Shown: positions 33,100 to 43,718 of the stretch, piece after piece
Layout: each line of letters begins with the position of its first letter
How positions within the stretch are numbered: position 1 is the stretch's first letter
Source: Siphonodentalium dalli
Lineage: Eukaryota > Mollusca > Scaphopoda > Gadilida > Siphonodentaliidae
Direction: 5' to 3'
NCBI GenBank assembly: GCA_032622095.1
Contig: CP136061.1
Location: 11,051,287-11,115,286, forward strand
DNA: 64,000 bases
Made by a program: the position numbers and the translations under genes
The notes under the pieces: generated by a model
Told to the model about the DNA's origin: nothing
Seen by the model: only the letters and a program-made list of their open reading frames with translations
Database searches by the model: none

Positions 33100-33425
33100 C
33101 CTGAGATACAACATTTAATTTTGATGATTTCCATGGATTCGATTGATCTCTGCATGAGATACAACATTTAATTTGACGATTTCCATGGATTCGATTGATC
33201 TCTGCGTGAGATACAACATTTAATTTGATGATTTCCATGGATTCGATTAGTCGTCGTGAGATACAACATTTAATTTTGACGATTTCCGTGGATTCGATTA
33301 GTCGTCGTGAGATACAACATTTAATTTTGATGATTTCCGTGGATTCAATTAGTCGTCGTGAGATACAACATTTAATTTTGATGATTTCCGTGGATTCAAT
33401 TAGTCGTCGTAACTCAGGATAAGGA
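33100..33425. repeat. 49-52-bp minisatellite, six to seven copies
   Basis: Units carry GATGATTTCCATGGATTCGA, then GTGAGATACAACATTTAATT. Left copies have TTGATCTCTGC and right copies TTAGTCGTC, so two subfamilies are ordered along the array. ORFs on both strands are shadows. Confidence 0.9.
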
Positions 33426-33477
33426 CGAAACACCTTTTCAAAACAACTCATTCATGACTGGAGCGTCCTGAAATTTT

Positions 33478-33725
33478 GTGACGATGCATTCTCTTATATA
33501 TGCGAGTCTCACATAAGGACCCCCACATATATAAGAGACTACATTGGCCTAACAATATTTACCTTGACCTTGTAAGCCAGCGCATTCTCTTATATATGCG
33601 AGTCTCCCATAAGGACCCCCACATATATAAGAGACTACATTGGCCTAACAATATTTACCTTGACCTTGCTATGGGAGACTTGCATATATAAGAGAATGCA
33701 CTGGCACAGAATCTTTAAAGCTGCA
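33478..33725. repeat. Tandem copies of the GCATTCTCTTATATATGCGA palindrome
   Basis: Three palindrome arms with GTCTC(A/C)CATAAGGACCCC and CACATATATAAGAGACTACA are arranged in tandem over about 105-bp units. Related to the piggyBac-type MITE interior. Confidence 0.7.
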
Positions 33726-33988
33726 CCAGCACAGCTCCTATTATGAAAGGGATAATTATATTATATAACACTCCTGTATGGAGCCTCACACAGAACCAAG
33801 CAGAGAACAGTCATCAGTGCATTGTTCTCTGGTTGGGGTTCAATAAAGGGTTAACAAATAGAAATTTATATATAAGCAAGTTATTATAAGCTTTTCAATG
33901 ATGCATAATACTAGTTTTTTCTTCATTAAGACTTTAAGACTTTCAAAACAGACTGAATTTTAACTGAATAGATAATTTTTCCCGTACA

Positions 33989-34451
33989 GGCCTGAGAATA
34001 AGGTGCCTGTCATTTGCAGAATGAGGTCCCCAGAGGGTGAATTTAGATATGGTATCCTGCTTAGCAGGCTAGCATAACTAAATTCACCCTCTGGGGACCT
34101 CATTCTGCTAAGACCTCAACTTCTCTGGAAATTTGTTTTTATTATAAAATTTCTACGGAAACTTCCTCACATAGATTCTATTTCTTTTTTTAGTTTAGTT
34201 TCTCTATAACCCCAAATTGGCAGACAACACATTGCATAATTGAGGTTCCCAATTGGTGTACATTACAATATTCACCATTTAGGAACTTCAACATGAGCCT
34301 AGGTCTCCCATAGCAGATGATGCCATGCAGAATGAGGTCCACAGAGGGTAATGCTAGCCTGCTATGCTAGATACATGTACATGTAGTGTCACTAAATTCA
34401 CCCTCTGGGAACCTCATTCTGCAAATGACAGGTGCACTAAACTCAGGTTTG
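33989..34451. mobile_element. hAT-like double-hairpin MITE, long form, at the RSBN1 3' end
   Basis: Ends with GGTGCCTGTCATTTGCAGAA and TTCTGCAAATGACAGGTGCA. Hairpin arms carry GAGGTCCCCAGAGGGTGAAT. It begins about 50 bp past the last RSBN1-frame stop (34501) and probably lies in the 3' UTR. Confidence 0.75.
34138..34143 (-). promoter_or_regulatory. Possible poly(A) signal AATAAA for the RSBN1-like gene
   Basis: AATAAA on the minus strand, 358 nt past the distal stop codon at 34501 and inside a MITE. It is the nearest canonical hexamer I found downstream of that stop. Such hexamers are common by chance in AT-rich DNA. Confidence 0.25.
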
Positions 34452-34500
34452 TTCCCGTAGTGTGAATCGTTGATTTCTCAAGAAGGACCACACCCCTTTG

Positions 34501-35911
34501 CTATGATGTGTCCATAGATAAATCTGTCCTGCAGTCTGCCTCCGACGGAATAGCGACACTACATGCCTCGCTCTGCGGCAAAGACAAATTCTCAACAATT
34601 TCCTCTGTCTTTAAAACAATTCCGCTCACATGACTACCTTCAGCTGAAACGCTCTTTAAAAAATATTTCTCATCAGAAACAACCTTATGATCATCCTCTA
34701 TGCTAAGATTGTTCTCAGATTGGGTTTCAACGTTATTAATGCTAAAATGTTTTTCATTTTTACCAGGGGAACACCCATCTCCACTCACTTCCATTGAATG
34801 CATCTCTTTGCTGCCTACTATCTCCATAGCAACGTCCTCGTGACAAACTGAATCAGCATCTCCAGTTACCGTAGCAACGATACTGACATTGTCTTCAATT
34901 GTTTTTTCAATTATAGGAACTGGTAACCTCTCAGTTTCTTTGTTTATTTCTGTAAATATCGACTCCAAAGAAACAACATATTTAACAGGGTCTATACCGT
35001 CCCCGAACTTTGAATCAGAAAATTTCTTCTCTTGATTTACAGGAACTTGTTGTCTAGCAACGGCTAGATTCTCTCTTGCATCAACAATGACACTGTCTTT
35101 TGGGATGAAATCAGCATGTGAAGTTTCACATGTCGATTTGGATACCAGATCATTTGTAATGACAAAAGTATTAATAGTTTCTGATGTGTCCTGCTTCTCA
35201 TCATTTTTTATCTCGCCATCATCGGGTTGAGATATCTCTGTGGTTTTTATCGTACTTGCATCAGGTTGAGTTTTATCCTCAGATTTTACCATACTGGCAT
35301 CCGGTTGAGAATTATCCTCGGTTTTAACCATGGTAGCAAACAGTTGAGATTTCTCCTCGGTTTTCATAATACTTTCATCACAACGTGGTATGTTCATGGT
35401 TTTTACCGTATTTGTGTACATTCGTGAACTTGCTCCGCTTCCTTGTATAATTTTTATGACTGGAAAATTTCCTGGATATTGCTGGCTGACTGTCAGTTTA
35501 GAAAGAATTTCAACCTTCTTTGTCAACGAAGCATTTTCAGACAAAACAATAGTGTCCTTGACCTTAGCGCTGACCGCTGAATGCTTTTCTTCAACCTTCA
35601 ACTGAGGCATCCTAGCAGCAGAAAGCGGCCGTATGTCATTTGACTTTGAGACAGTTTGTACCGTATTTTGCTCCTTCTTTGTGGCCTGTTCATCATCAGT
35701 AACCATGGTAACTGAAGAATATTCTTCCTTTTTATGAACTGACTCAACTTTCTTCGGATTCACCTTAATAACGTGCACATTGTCTGTTTTCACTGTAGAA
35801 TCGTTCAACTTTGTAGAACATTCTTCAACCACTCTCGGCAAAACTTTCATTGAATGTAGGCTAGCTGCCTTAATTGCGGGAGAGAAATGAGCATCTCGGG
35901 CGTATGAGGTA
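34501..35911 (-). CDS. Downstream ORF, probable C-terminal extension of the RSBN1-like gene in the +1 frame
   Basis: The frame is open from a TAA near 35911 to the stop at 34501. The first Met, at 35850, overlaps the proximal TGA of the upstream frame (ATTCAATGAAAG). The product of 449 residues from that Met is Ser/Thr/Glu/Val-rich and low-complexity. It contains about six imperfect 11-13-residue repeats (motifs [12 protein letters not shown] and [12 protein letters not shown] at about 35230-35400) and no recognised domain. Length, strand and position make an unrelated gene unlikely. More probable is a continuation reached through a one-base indel or an unrecognised 125-nt intron (donor GAG/GTGGAG at 35993, acceptor AATTAAG at 35869, both phase 0). 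Confidence 0.55.
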
Positions 35912-36485
35912 TTTTAGGATTCCTCGTTATGACACAAGTCGGGGCTGATGCATCCATAGATGAGGCTCCCATCTTCACAAAAATGTTCTCCACCTCCTTG
36001 TAATCCTTTTTAAGTCTACTCTGATCTGGATGATGAAGTGATTCCACCTCCTTGTAATCCTTTTTAAGTCTACTCTGATCTGGATGATGAAGTGATTCCA
36101 CCTCCTTGTAATCCTTTTTAAGTCTACTCTGATCTGGATCATGAAGTGATTCCTTTGAGATGTTTTTTATTGCTTTTGACGGCAGTTCGACTTCAGATTT
36201 TCCGTTTTCAGATTTTACTGTAGTTTCGCTGGATGATGTTCCATCATCTACTTTAACACAACTGTCATCACTTCTATCAGCAACGTTGTTATTCTGAGAT
36301 TCTGGGTAATAAGTTTTTAGACGGATGTGCCATGCTAAGCTCGTTACAGCAGAAACCGTCTTGAACTGATGTATTATGTTACGAGGTATGAAGTATATGT
36401 CGTTGTCTCGGAGGAAGATGCGTGAGTATCTGATACCTTCTCGACGGAGGTAATTCAGTTTTGCATCATCTAACCATGTGACACA
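35847..36485 (-). CDS. RSBN1: RSBN1/KDM9-like gene, coding exon 5
   Basis: The acceptor TTTTAATCATTTCAG ends at 36486 and the exon continues in phase 0 from exon 4. It encodes residues 718-929: [20 protein letters not shown], then [20 protein letters not shown] and [12 protein letters not shown]. This is the end of the conserved JmjC-like domain, with His756 in NIIHQFK the likely distal iron ligand. The tail contains a coding minisatellite: three 18-residue copies of [18 protein letters not shown] (54-bp DNA unit, about 36000-36140), lysine-rich and helical. In this frame translation stops at 35847 after an unconserved run, while an overlapping +1 frame remains open for another 449 codons. 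A protein of 929 residues is close to what I recall for vertebrate RSBN1 (about 800). The conserved part is firm; the C-terminus is not. Confidence 0.9.
   Translation of the reverse strand, partial: CVTWLDDAKLNYLRREGIRYSRIFLRDNDIYFIPRNIIHQFKTVSAVTSLAWHIRLKTYYPESQNNNVADRSDDSCVKVDDGTSSSETTVKSENGKSEVELPSKAIKNISKESLHDPDQSRLKKDYKEVESLHHPDQSRLKKDYKEVESLHHPDQSRLKKDYKEVENIFVKMGASSMDASAPTCVITRNPKIPHTPEMLISLPQLRQLAYIQ
36000..36145 (-). repeat. 54-bp coding minisatellite in RSBN1 exon 5
   Basis: Three near-identical copies of GATTACAAGGAGGTGGAATC, then ACTTCATCATCCAGATCAGA. The unit is in frame and adds 18 lysine-rich residues per copy. Allele lengths are probably variable. Confidence 0.9.
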
Positions 36486-36639
36486 CTGAAATGATTAAAA
36501 CACAAACAGTTAGTCATAAGTTTCAGGTATTTTTTTCAAATTTGGTAACAGCTATATTATTAGTTATTTTACCAACATCAGGGAAATAAATCTCTTCATG
36601 AAGGAGGGACCCAAATAAAGAAAATAATATGGAGGGGGT

Positions 36640-37255
36640 GGGTTAAAATTCATACAGTAACTGAGGGGGGGGGGGGTCCCAGGCAGTTCTTGACATACAG
36701 ATACTGAGGGGGGATCCCAGGCAGGTCTTGACATACAGATACTGAGGGGGGGGGGGAATCCCAGGCAGTTCTTGACATACAGATACCGGTACTGAGTGGG
36801 GATCCCTGGCAGTTCTTGACATACATATACTGAGGGGGGGGGGGGGGTCCCAGGCAGTTCTTGACATACAGATACTGAGGGGGATCTCAGGCAGTTCTTG
36901 ACATACAGATACTGAGTGGGGGGATCACAGGCAGGTCTTGACATACAGATACTGAGGGGGATCTCAGGCAGTTCTTGACATACAGATACTGAGTGGGGGG
37001 ATCACAGGCAGGTCTTGACATACAGATACTGAGGGGGATCCCAGGCAGTTCTTGACATAGATACTGGGGGGGGGGGGGGAATCCCAGGCAGTTCTTGACA
37101 TACAGATACTGGGGGGGGGGGGGGAATCCCAGGCAGTTCTTGACATACAGCTACTGGGGGGGGGGAATCCCAGGCAGTTCTTGACATAGATACTGAGGGG
37201 GGGGGGGGGGTGGGTAGGTAAAAACCAGACAGGTCTTGACATACAGATGATGTAA
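36640..37255. repeat. Poly-G-bearing minisatellite in RSBN1 intron 4
   Basis: About fourteen copies of a 38-48-bp unit, CAGGCAGTTCTTGACATACA then GATACTGAGGGGGG, with G runs of 4-14 bases. The G runs are C runs in the sense transcript. The array starts about 155 bp from the exon 5 acceptor. Pro-rich minus ORFs are shadows. Confidence 0.92.
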
Positions 37256-37394
37256 ACATTATTTATTTAGTATCCCAGATTTATACAACAATTTACAAAA
37301 TGATGTTAATATATATATATGTAAGTATGATAAGTCTGAGAGAGAAGAGGATTTGACATCAAGCGCCAGGCGCTTACATGGAGCCATCTCCTCC

Positions 37395-37611
37395 ATCTCC
37401 TTGACATACAGATACTGGGGGGGGGGGGGGGGGGGGGTGTGGGTTAAAAATCAGACAGGTCTTGACAGACTGATTGGCTATTATTCCACACGATCCTGGT
37501 GGATGAAATCTCATATATTCACCTGAAATAATTTGTTTTCTGAATAAAAATGAAAATAACTAGGCAAGTCTTATCGATATGAAGGGGGTGGGTTAAAATT
37601 CAGGCAGGACC

Positions 37612-37646
<35 letters not shown>
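37395..37646. repeat. Additional G-run blocks, including a 30-base homopolymer
   Basis: A 19-base G run at about 37417-37437 and one of about 30 at about 37615-37644, each preceded by GACATACAGATACTG or CAGGCAGGACCGA. Homopolymers of this length are error-prone in assembly. Confidence 0.85.
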
Positions 37647-37648
<2 letters not shown>

Positions 37649-37649
37649 A

Positions 37650-38760
37650 AACCATAAAGGTGATTATTCCGGACGATCCTGGTGGATGCAAATATCATAT
37701 ATTCACTTGAAATAATTTGTTTTGTGAATAAAAATGAACAAAACAAAAACATCAAGGTAAAAAAAACCCAGATATTTGATTCTCAGGCAATTTGTTTTGA
37801 AAATCAATGCACGAGCGGGGGTTTTATTTTTATTTTTTAGTAAACATGGGTTATTATACCTTCCAATGTCCAGAAAATGTATGGAGAACCTCGTTTATAA
37901 TGGATATAAACTAATTTAATCTGATAAGAAGAATGATGAGTTATGACATTGTACGTCATACAGGGATACCTAGAATGATATATCTATTGATATGATTTTA
38001 ATATTGGCACAATAATTTGTAACATGCAGAAATACATATCCAATTCATATAAAAATATGGAATGAGAATACATTCGAAACGAAAAGATAAACTGATCTTC
38101 AAAACTATCATAGAAAGTCTTGATTCACTTATTCAGCTAACTAATTAGAGACAGTATACTATGTATGTACCGCAAGGAATGATAGACAATAAAACTTCAA
38201 ATAACCATCATAACATGGCCAATATACACTGCATGTCAAATTGTAGTGCGCTCCGGTTTGCGTATCTTCTATTGCAATAGTGTAGCAAGGGGGAAAAACT
38301 CTATATTGCAGGGTTACTTTCTTACTGTGCAAAGGTCAAATATCCAACTTCCTGCTGATCTTTTATCCAAATATTTCAACACATTAGACTTGGCTAATAA
38401 ACTTTGAGATTTGGACAGCCTGTGGTGACAATATGCCTGATAGTTATCGTTGCCTATGGTCTGTCGTTGAATACCCACACATACACCGTTATATTCAGCC
38501 CCTACTCAATATTTGAAACATAACTAATTTCTGTGTGACAGTTTCCTATTTTTGTTTTAACGGTTTACAACTACGGTGAAAATTGAAATCCAAAATCATA
38601 ATAAAATGGTCCAATATGGGCTTTTGTTTGGATGCCGCAATGCCTGAGAATCAAAACCCTTTATTTTGGCCTAATATTGCAATTATTGATTTTTTTTTTA
38701 ATTCAATAGCTGATTCTAATAATGCCTGCAAATTTTCAAAACAATTTACCGATAAATGCA
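37650..38760. other. RSBN1 intron 4 unique sequence
   Basis: No gene or array. A local direct repeat, TATTCCGGACGATCCTGGTG, lies near 37665 with a relative at 37482. Confidence 0.5.
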
Positions 38761-38764
38761 GGCT

Positions 38765-39105
38765 GCAGTGAGTGCCGATGGATTCAAATTTGAAATCAAA
38801 GATGGCTGCTGGTGGCCATGTTTTTAACGAATGTCGGAAAATTTGGTACATGTAGGCGCTTATCCAGAGTATACCCTGAAGATCCACATGAAGTTTGGTG
38901 ATGATCGGATGAGAGATGTGACCTGTAAGGTGCCGAAAGATTTAGTCATGCAAGATGGCCACTGGCAGCCATGTTTTTCAAAAAACTTCGGAAAAATTTG
39001 ATTGCTCCAATCTAGTGGGTACCCCGAAGATTCATATGAAGTCTGGTGAAGTGGGATGTCGTCTGTAGGGTGTGCCAAAGGATTTAGTCATGCAAAGAGT
39101 AAAGT
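38765..39105. repeat. Diverged AAGATGGCTGC-family repeat
   Basis: Two to three degenerate units with AAAGATGGCTGCTGGTGGCC, AAGATTCATATGAAGTCTGG and GGATTTAGTCATGCAAAGAG. Related to the composite elements at 758 and 27779. Confidence 0.65.
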
Positions 39106-39540
39106 CCTAGTATCCAGCCAATTATTCTTGGTTTGGGTAATTGGCCAAATACATGTAGATCCTCATGACACTGGAATATGTATATAGGATTATGCTTTAT
39201 ATAACATTATCTAATTGCGTCCCTTACCAAAAAGATAATGAAATATTAATAATTCAATTCGTAACTATATAAATTTTGGTATATGAAGCGCGATGGTTAT
39301 GCATTTTTGAATCTGGATGGAACATAAATATGAACTGCTTTTACTATTTCTAAATTTATAGTGATACTCAAGCGATTATCTCCATAGAGTAAATAGGTGT
39401 GTTTTGATATTGACATCCAGGAATCCCAATTGTAAATATGGAACAGCAATAACACTGTACTTCTAGGAACAAGCGTATAATAAAGTACTAAACATTTTTT
39501 CAGAATAATATTCCTTGAAGCACAATTGGGTAGAGATGTA

Positions 39541-39725
39541 CAGTAATGGTCTAATTAATCGACCTCTTAACCACAGCAGAATTATGGGTAACTTTTCAGG
39601 ATTTAGTCGGAAATATGGCTTGTTGCCATTCATCGGAAAGCAACAAGCCATATTTCTGACTAAATCCTGAAAAGTTACCCATAATTCTGCTGTGGTTAAG
39701 AGGTCGATTAATTAGACCATTATTG
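39541..39725. mobile_element. mariner-type foldback MITE, short copy
   Basis: Starts CAGTAATGGTCTAATTAATC, ends with TAATTAGACCATTATTG, and is TA-flanked. Its loop is shorter than in the 25.3-kb copy. It lies in RSBN1 intron 4. Confidence 0.85.
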
Positions 39726-39778
39726 TAAATCAATTGAATTGTGCATAAGTCAAATTAGTAATAAATGTGAAAAATGGG

Positions 39779-39886
39779 GGTGAGTAGGTACAATTGTGTA
39801 TGGGTGTAGGGGTGTGTCGGGTGTATAGGGGTGTATAGGGGTGTGTAGGGGGAGTAAATACCTGAGACATAGGAGGTTCATGTAAG
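39779..39886 (-). pseudogene. Duplicated 3' end and splice donor of RSBN1 exon 4
   Basis: Positions 39862-39886 match 40310-40334 of exon 4 (sense: LHEPPMSQ, followed by the donor GTATTTACTCC). The adjoining GTAGGGGTGTGTCGGGTG-type intron sequence is duplicated too (39779-39861 versus 40248-40308). The copy sits about 0.4 kb downstream of the real exon, in intron 4. It has no acceptor and no 5' part, so it is a decoy donor and not an exon. Confidence 0.75.
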
Positions 39887-40308
39887 TTGTATGGTTTATG
39901 CCATTATGGCAAAGGGGATGTCAATCTAGTAACTACAAACTGGGTGGATAGACACCACACCGGCCCACCGGACTAGCAGGAAAATACTAGTATGAAGGGT
40001 CGACTGGTAACCGAGAGGGATCCCTCGGTTATCTACAGGTCAACAAAGGATACAGGATAGTAAAATGGCCGATCATTCTGCCGCCATATATGTAAATTTT
40101 TCATTACATTTTTCACGTGATATGTGTATAAAATAAATGTATGCATACCACGACGGAAAAGGAACATAGCAGTAAGACTTATTAAAGACATGGGGATATC
40201 TTATGGTTATGTTGCCCAATTTGTACAGGTACATGTTTCCCCGTGGGGGGTGAGTAGGGGGTGTAGGGGTGTGTCGGGTGTATAGGCGTGTGTAGGGGGA
40301 GTAAATAC

Positions 40309-40420
40309 CTGAGACATAGGAGGTTCATGTAAGTCTAGCTGTAACTTCTCAACCAACTGTCGAAAGTCGCCAGCGTGGAAACCTACAACATCCTTCACAA
40401 CTCTCCTATTCTCAGTGTCC
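40309..40420 (-). CDS. RSBN1: RSBN1/KDM9-like gene, coding exon 4
   Basis: 112 nt between the acceptor TTTATTTCAG (40421) and the donor CAG/GTATTT (40308). It completes the split Thr codon of exon 3 and then encodes 37 residues, [20 protein letters not shown], then [23 protein letters not shown] and LQLDLHEPP are strongly conserved in RSBN1-family proteins. It exits in phase 0, matching exon 5. Confidence 0.93.
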
Positions 40421-40734
40421 CTGAAATAAAATTACATTATTTTATTATAACAGTAAAATATACGCCTGTATAATAAGACATGGGGACCGTTGTTCAGTAA
40501 CAATGGCTGAAATTCAGTTTCACCCCAAACATCAGCCTTCTATGGTCCAATAAGTTATATCCAACACAAGAGCGCATTTATAAAACCATTATAGTGAGTT
40601 AGTAAGAAAACCACTAAAATCAGCTCAAACTTTAAATATGCTGTTGGGATATACATGTACTAGTAAGCACACTCGTATATGAGAGAGAAGTCACTTCTCC
40701 CTGGAATAAAAGTAGGGAGAAGTGGCACAATTTA

Positions 40735-40862
40735 GGGAGAAGATATCTCCCAAGTCGCCCTCTAAGCTGGTTCTCTCCCAAGTCGCCCTCTAAGCTGGTT
40801 CTCTCCCAAGTCGTCCTCTAAGCTGGTTCTCTCCCAAGTCGTCCTCCGAGCTGGTTCCTGCG
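40735..40862. repeat. 31-bp minisatellite in intron 3
   Basis: Four copies of TCTCCCAAGTCGCCCTCTAA then GCTGGTTC. Confidence 0.85.
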
Positions 40863-40879
40863 TTGGAAATTATCTCCTA

Positions 40880-41396
40880 AATTAATAATCATGCTGACAT
40901 TATTATTAGGCACTGGAGAATAATTAATTAATAATAGTGTTAACACTATTATTAGGCACCTGAGAGTAATCGTGCTGACACTATTATTAGGCACCTGAGA
41001 GTAATCGTGCTGACACTATTATTAGGCACCTGAGAGTAATCCTGCTGACACTATTATTAGGCACCTGAGTGTAATCATGCTGACACTATTATTAGGCACC
41101 TGAGAGTAATCATGCTGACAGTATTATTAGGCACCTGAGAGTAATCATGCTAACACTATTATTAGGCACCTGAGAGTAATCGTGCTGACACTATTATTAG
41201 GCACCTGAGAGTAATCATGCTGACAGTATTATTAGGCACCTGAGAGTAATCATGCTAACACTATTATTAGGCACCTGAGAGTAATCGTGCTAACACTATT
41301 ATTAGGCACCTGAGAGTAATCGTGCTGACACTATTATTAGGCACCTGAGAGTAATCGTGCTAACACTATTATTAGGCACCTGAGAGTAATCATGCT
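40880..41396. repeat. 36-bp minisatellite, left half
   Basis: About fourteen copies of GCTGACACTATTATTAGGCA then CCTGAGAGTAATC(G/A)T. The same array resumes at 43185 beyond an inserted element. Confidence 0.93.
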
Positions 41397-43184
41397 GGTC
41401 ATCCTATAATCCCCGTTGCGGGCAGTAAACCCAGGTGCGGGCATCAGTAAACTGCACATCGGGCGATAACAGTTAAAGAGTTTTTCATACCAGGGCTACA
41501 TGTAGTCTAATTAGTTAAAAGTAGTCAGTTTATAAATTGTACCAACCAATGGAAGACGTATATGACAGGTAATACCTATTTATGCTGTGATAGGAGTTCA
41601 GAGAAAATTCAGATATAAGTTCTCGAGAAATCACAATCTTAGTCGAGCGCATTCAGAATTTTGGGGTAAATTTAAGTTTCATTCAGCAAAACTTTCACTG
41701 CAAACACTTCTCAAGAATGTTTTTGAAAAAGTGGAGCAACTGTATATGGGACACTCTATCCGTGATGTGTTTTGATACTAAAAAACCCAAATCCCTATCC
41801 AGTATCTTGAATAAAGACATCTTTCCAAACATACTGTACATCGATAAGGCCAAAGCGAAAAATAGGCATGTTTCCACTCCCCCGCCCGCCCCCACCTCAA
41901 AACCCCCCGACGAAACTCACTTTATTTATTTTCCAAATGCCGAAAAATAAAATACGATGTATTTACTATTTCCACGTGAATTAATACTACACTATTTATA
42001 TTGTTATATATAGACCTCTCACATAAGCAAGCATACTAAAATTGTCTCCTTATTTGGTTATTAAATCGACCCACTGACAATAAAATTCCGTGTTGTGACC
42101 GATATAGCAACAGATTGTAAACAAAAACAAACGCGCACGTGGTTTTCAGACACACTGTAAAATGAAGCTCCATGGCGGCATTAGGGTGATGAGTTTATGA
42201 CCGCATTATTAATGTACGTCAACTAACGACATGCCCAAATATACCGGAAAAATAATGCTACACAATATTTACGCGAACGCAATCGCAAAGAATACATCTG
42301 TCCCAAAACTTCCAACGGTGTCTGAAAAGAACGGACTGTAACAACCGGATGATATAGGCCTACGGTAGTTTACCGAACGGAAGCCGGAGTGTATATTTAC
42401 CGGAAGATCTAAAACAATTTTGCCAACATCCGGGAAATAGTGTCAACATGTCATCCCAAACAAGTGCCAGCAGCGTGTTGGCACTTAAGTTTTTTAAATG
42501 CATACACATGGCGCAAGGCAGAAACAAAATGACAAAGGTTCCCCACTGCAACACCTTTTTTCAAGTCTATGAAAAGAATCACCCCAAAGGCCTTGACGCC
42601 CAATTATGTGGAAAGTTATTCTACACTGTTGTAAATATTGAAACTAGTTGTTTTATTGAATATTAATGAACATATGTACAATTTGCACATGTAGATTTAA
42701 TACAAGGCACTGAAATTCAGTACATACATTGTTAGCCTTCACAATAAGTTCATAAATGACATAATTATTAGAAAGATAGCACAAATATGATATTTGAATT
42801 TCCCCGCGAAAAAATAAAGTGAAAAAAATAAATAAAGTGAAAAGCCACCCCCCCCCCCCGCCCCTGTTTTTTTTATGGATGGGAGTGGAAACACACCTAT
42901 TTTTCGCTTTGGTCTAAAGTAAAACGTAATGCGGCCAAATTCGTGCCTGCTTTGGGGTTTACTCCGACACCGTGGAGTATCACATGCAATTGTCAATATT
43001 TTTCTACTTAAATGCAGCAAATGAATGTAGATTTAGTTTCCTAAACTAACTGTAACAATGTAACGTTGACAACAATGTCAAAATTTATCACCACGCACTC
43101 ATCTTAGAGCCGAAAACACACAAAATTGAAAAATGGAAACTTAATTTCCCAGCTCATCGAGCAGCGGGTATTATAGGATGACCA
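41397..43184. mobile_element. 1.79-kb TIR element inserted in the 36-bp array
   Basis: Ends GGTCATCCTATAATCCCCGT and the complement GGGTATTATAGGATGACC. Subterminal inverted text is also present (AAAGCGAAAAATAGGCATGT at about 41858 and CACCTATTTTTCGCTTTGG at about 42893). Two small ORFs (41587-41775 and 42448-42666) have no recognised domain; neither resembles a transposase. Probably a non-autonomous DNA transposon. A clean target duplication is not evident. Confidence 0.75.
42448..42666 (+). CDS. Small ORF inside the 1.79-kb element
   Basis: 72 codons, MSSQTSASSVLALKFFKCIH then MAQGRNKMTKVPHCNTFFQV, with AACATG start context. No domain recognised. It could be a captured or decayed ORF, or chance. 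Confidence 0.15.
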   Translation: MSSQTSASSVLALKFFKCIHMAQGRNKMTKVPHCNTFFQVYEKNHPKGLDAQLCGKLFYTVVNIETSCFIEY

Positions 43185-43692
43185 GCTTGGTAATAGTGCT
43201 GACACTATTATTAGACACCTGAGAGTAATCGTGCTGACACTATTATTAGACACCTGAGAGTAATCGTGCTGACAGTATTATTAGGCACCTGAGAGTAATC
43301 GTGCTGACAGTATTATTAGACACCTGAGAGTAATCGTGCTGACACTATTATTAGACACCTGAGAGTAATCATGCTGACACTATTATTAGGCACCTGAGAG
43401 TAATCATGCTGACACTATTAGTAGGCACCTGAGAGTAATCATGCTGACACTATTAGTAGGCACCTGAGAGTAATCGTGCTGACACTATTTATAGGCACCT
43501 GAGAGTAATCATGCTGACACTATTATTAGGCACCTGCGAGTAATCGTGCTGACAGAATTATTAGGCACCTGCGAGTAATCGAGCTGACAGTAATATTCGG
43601 CACCTGAGAGTAATCGTGCTGACACTATTATTAGGCACCTGAGAGTAATCATGCTGACGATCAGACACCATTATTAGGCACCTGAGAGTAGC
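43185..43692. repeat. 36-bp minisatellite, right half
   Basis: About fourteen more copies of GCTGACACTATTATTAG(G/A)CA then CCTGAGAGTAATC. The array ends 27 bp before the exon 3 donor (43718), so it reaches nearly to the splice site. Confidence 0.93.
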
Positions 43693-43718
43693 ATACTGAA
43701 TGTAATACCGGTACTTAC

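Noticed and set aside
36564-37259. Pro-rich minus ORFs (MSRTAWDPPPP units)
   Set aside because: Produced by the poly-G minisatellite in intron 4; frames change between units, and the spliced RSBN1 model skips them.
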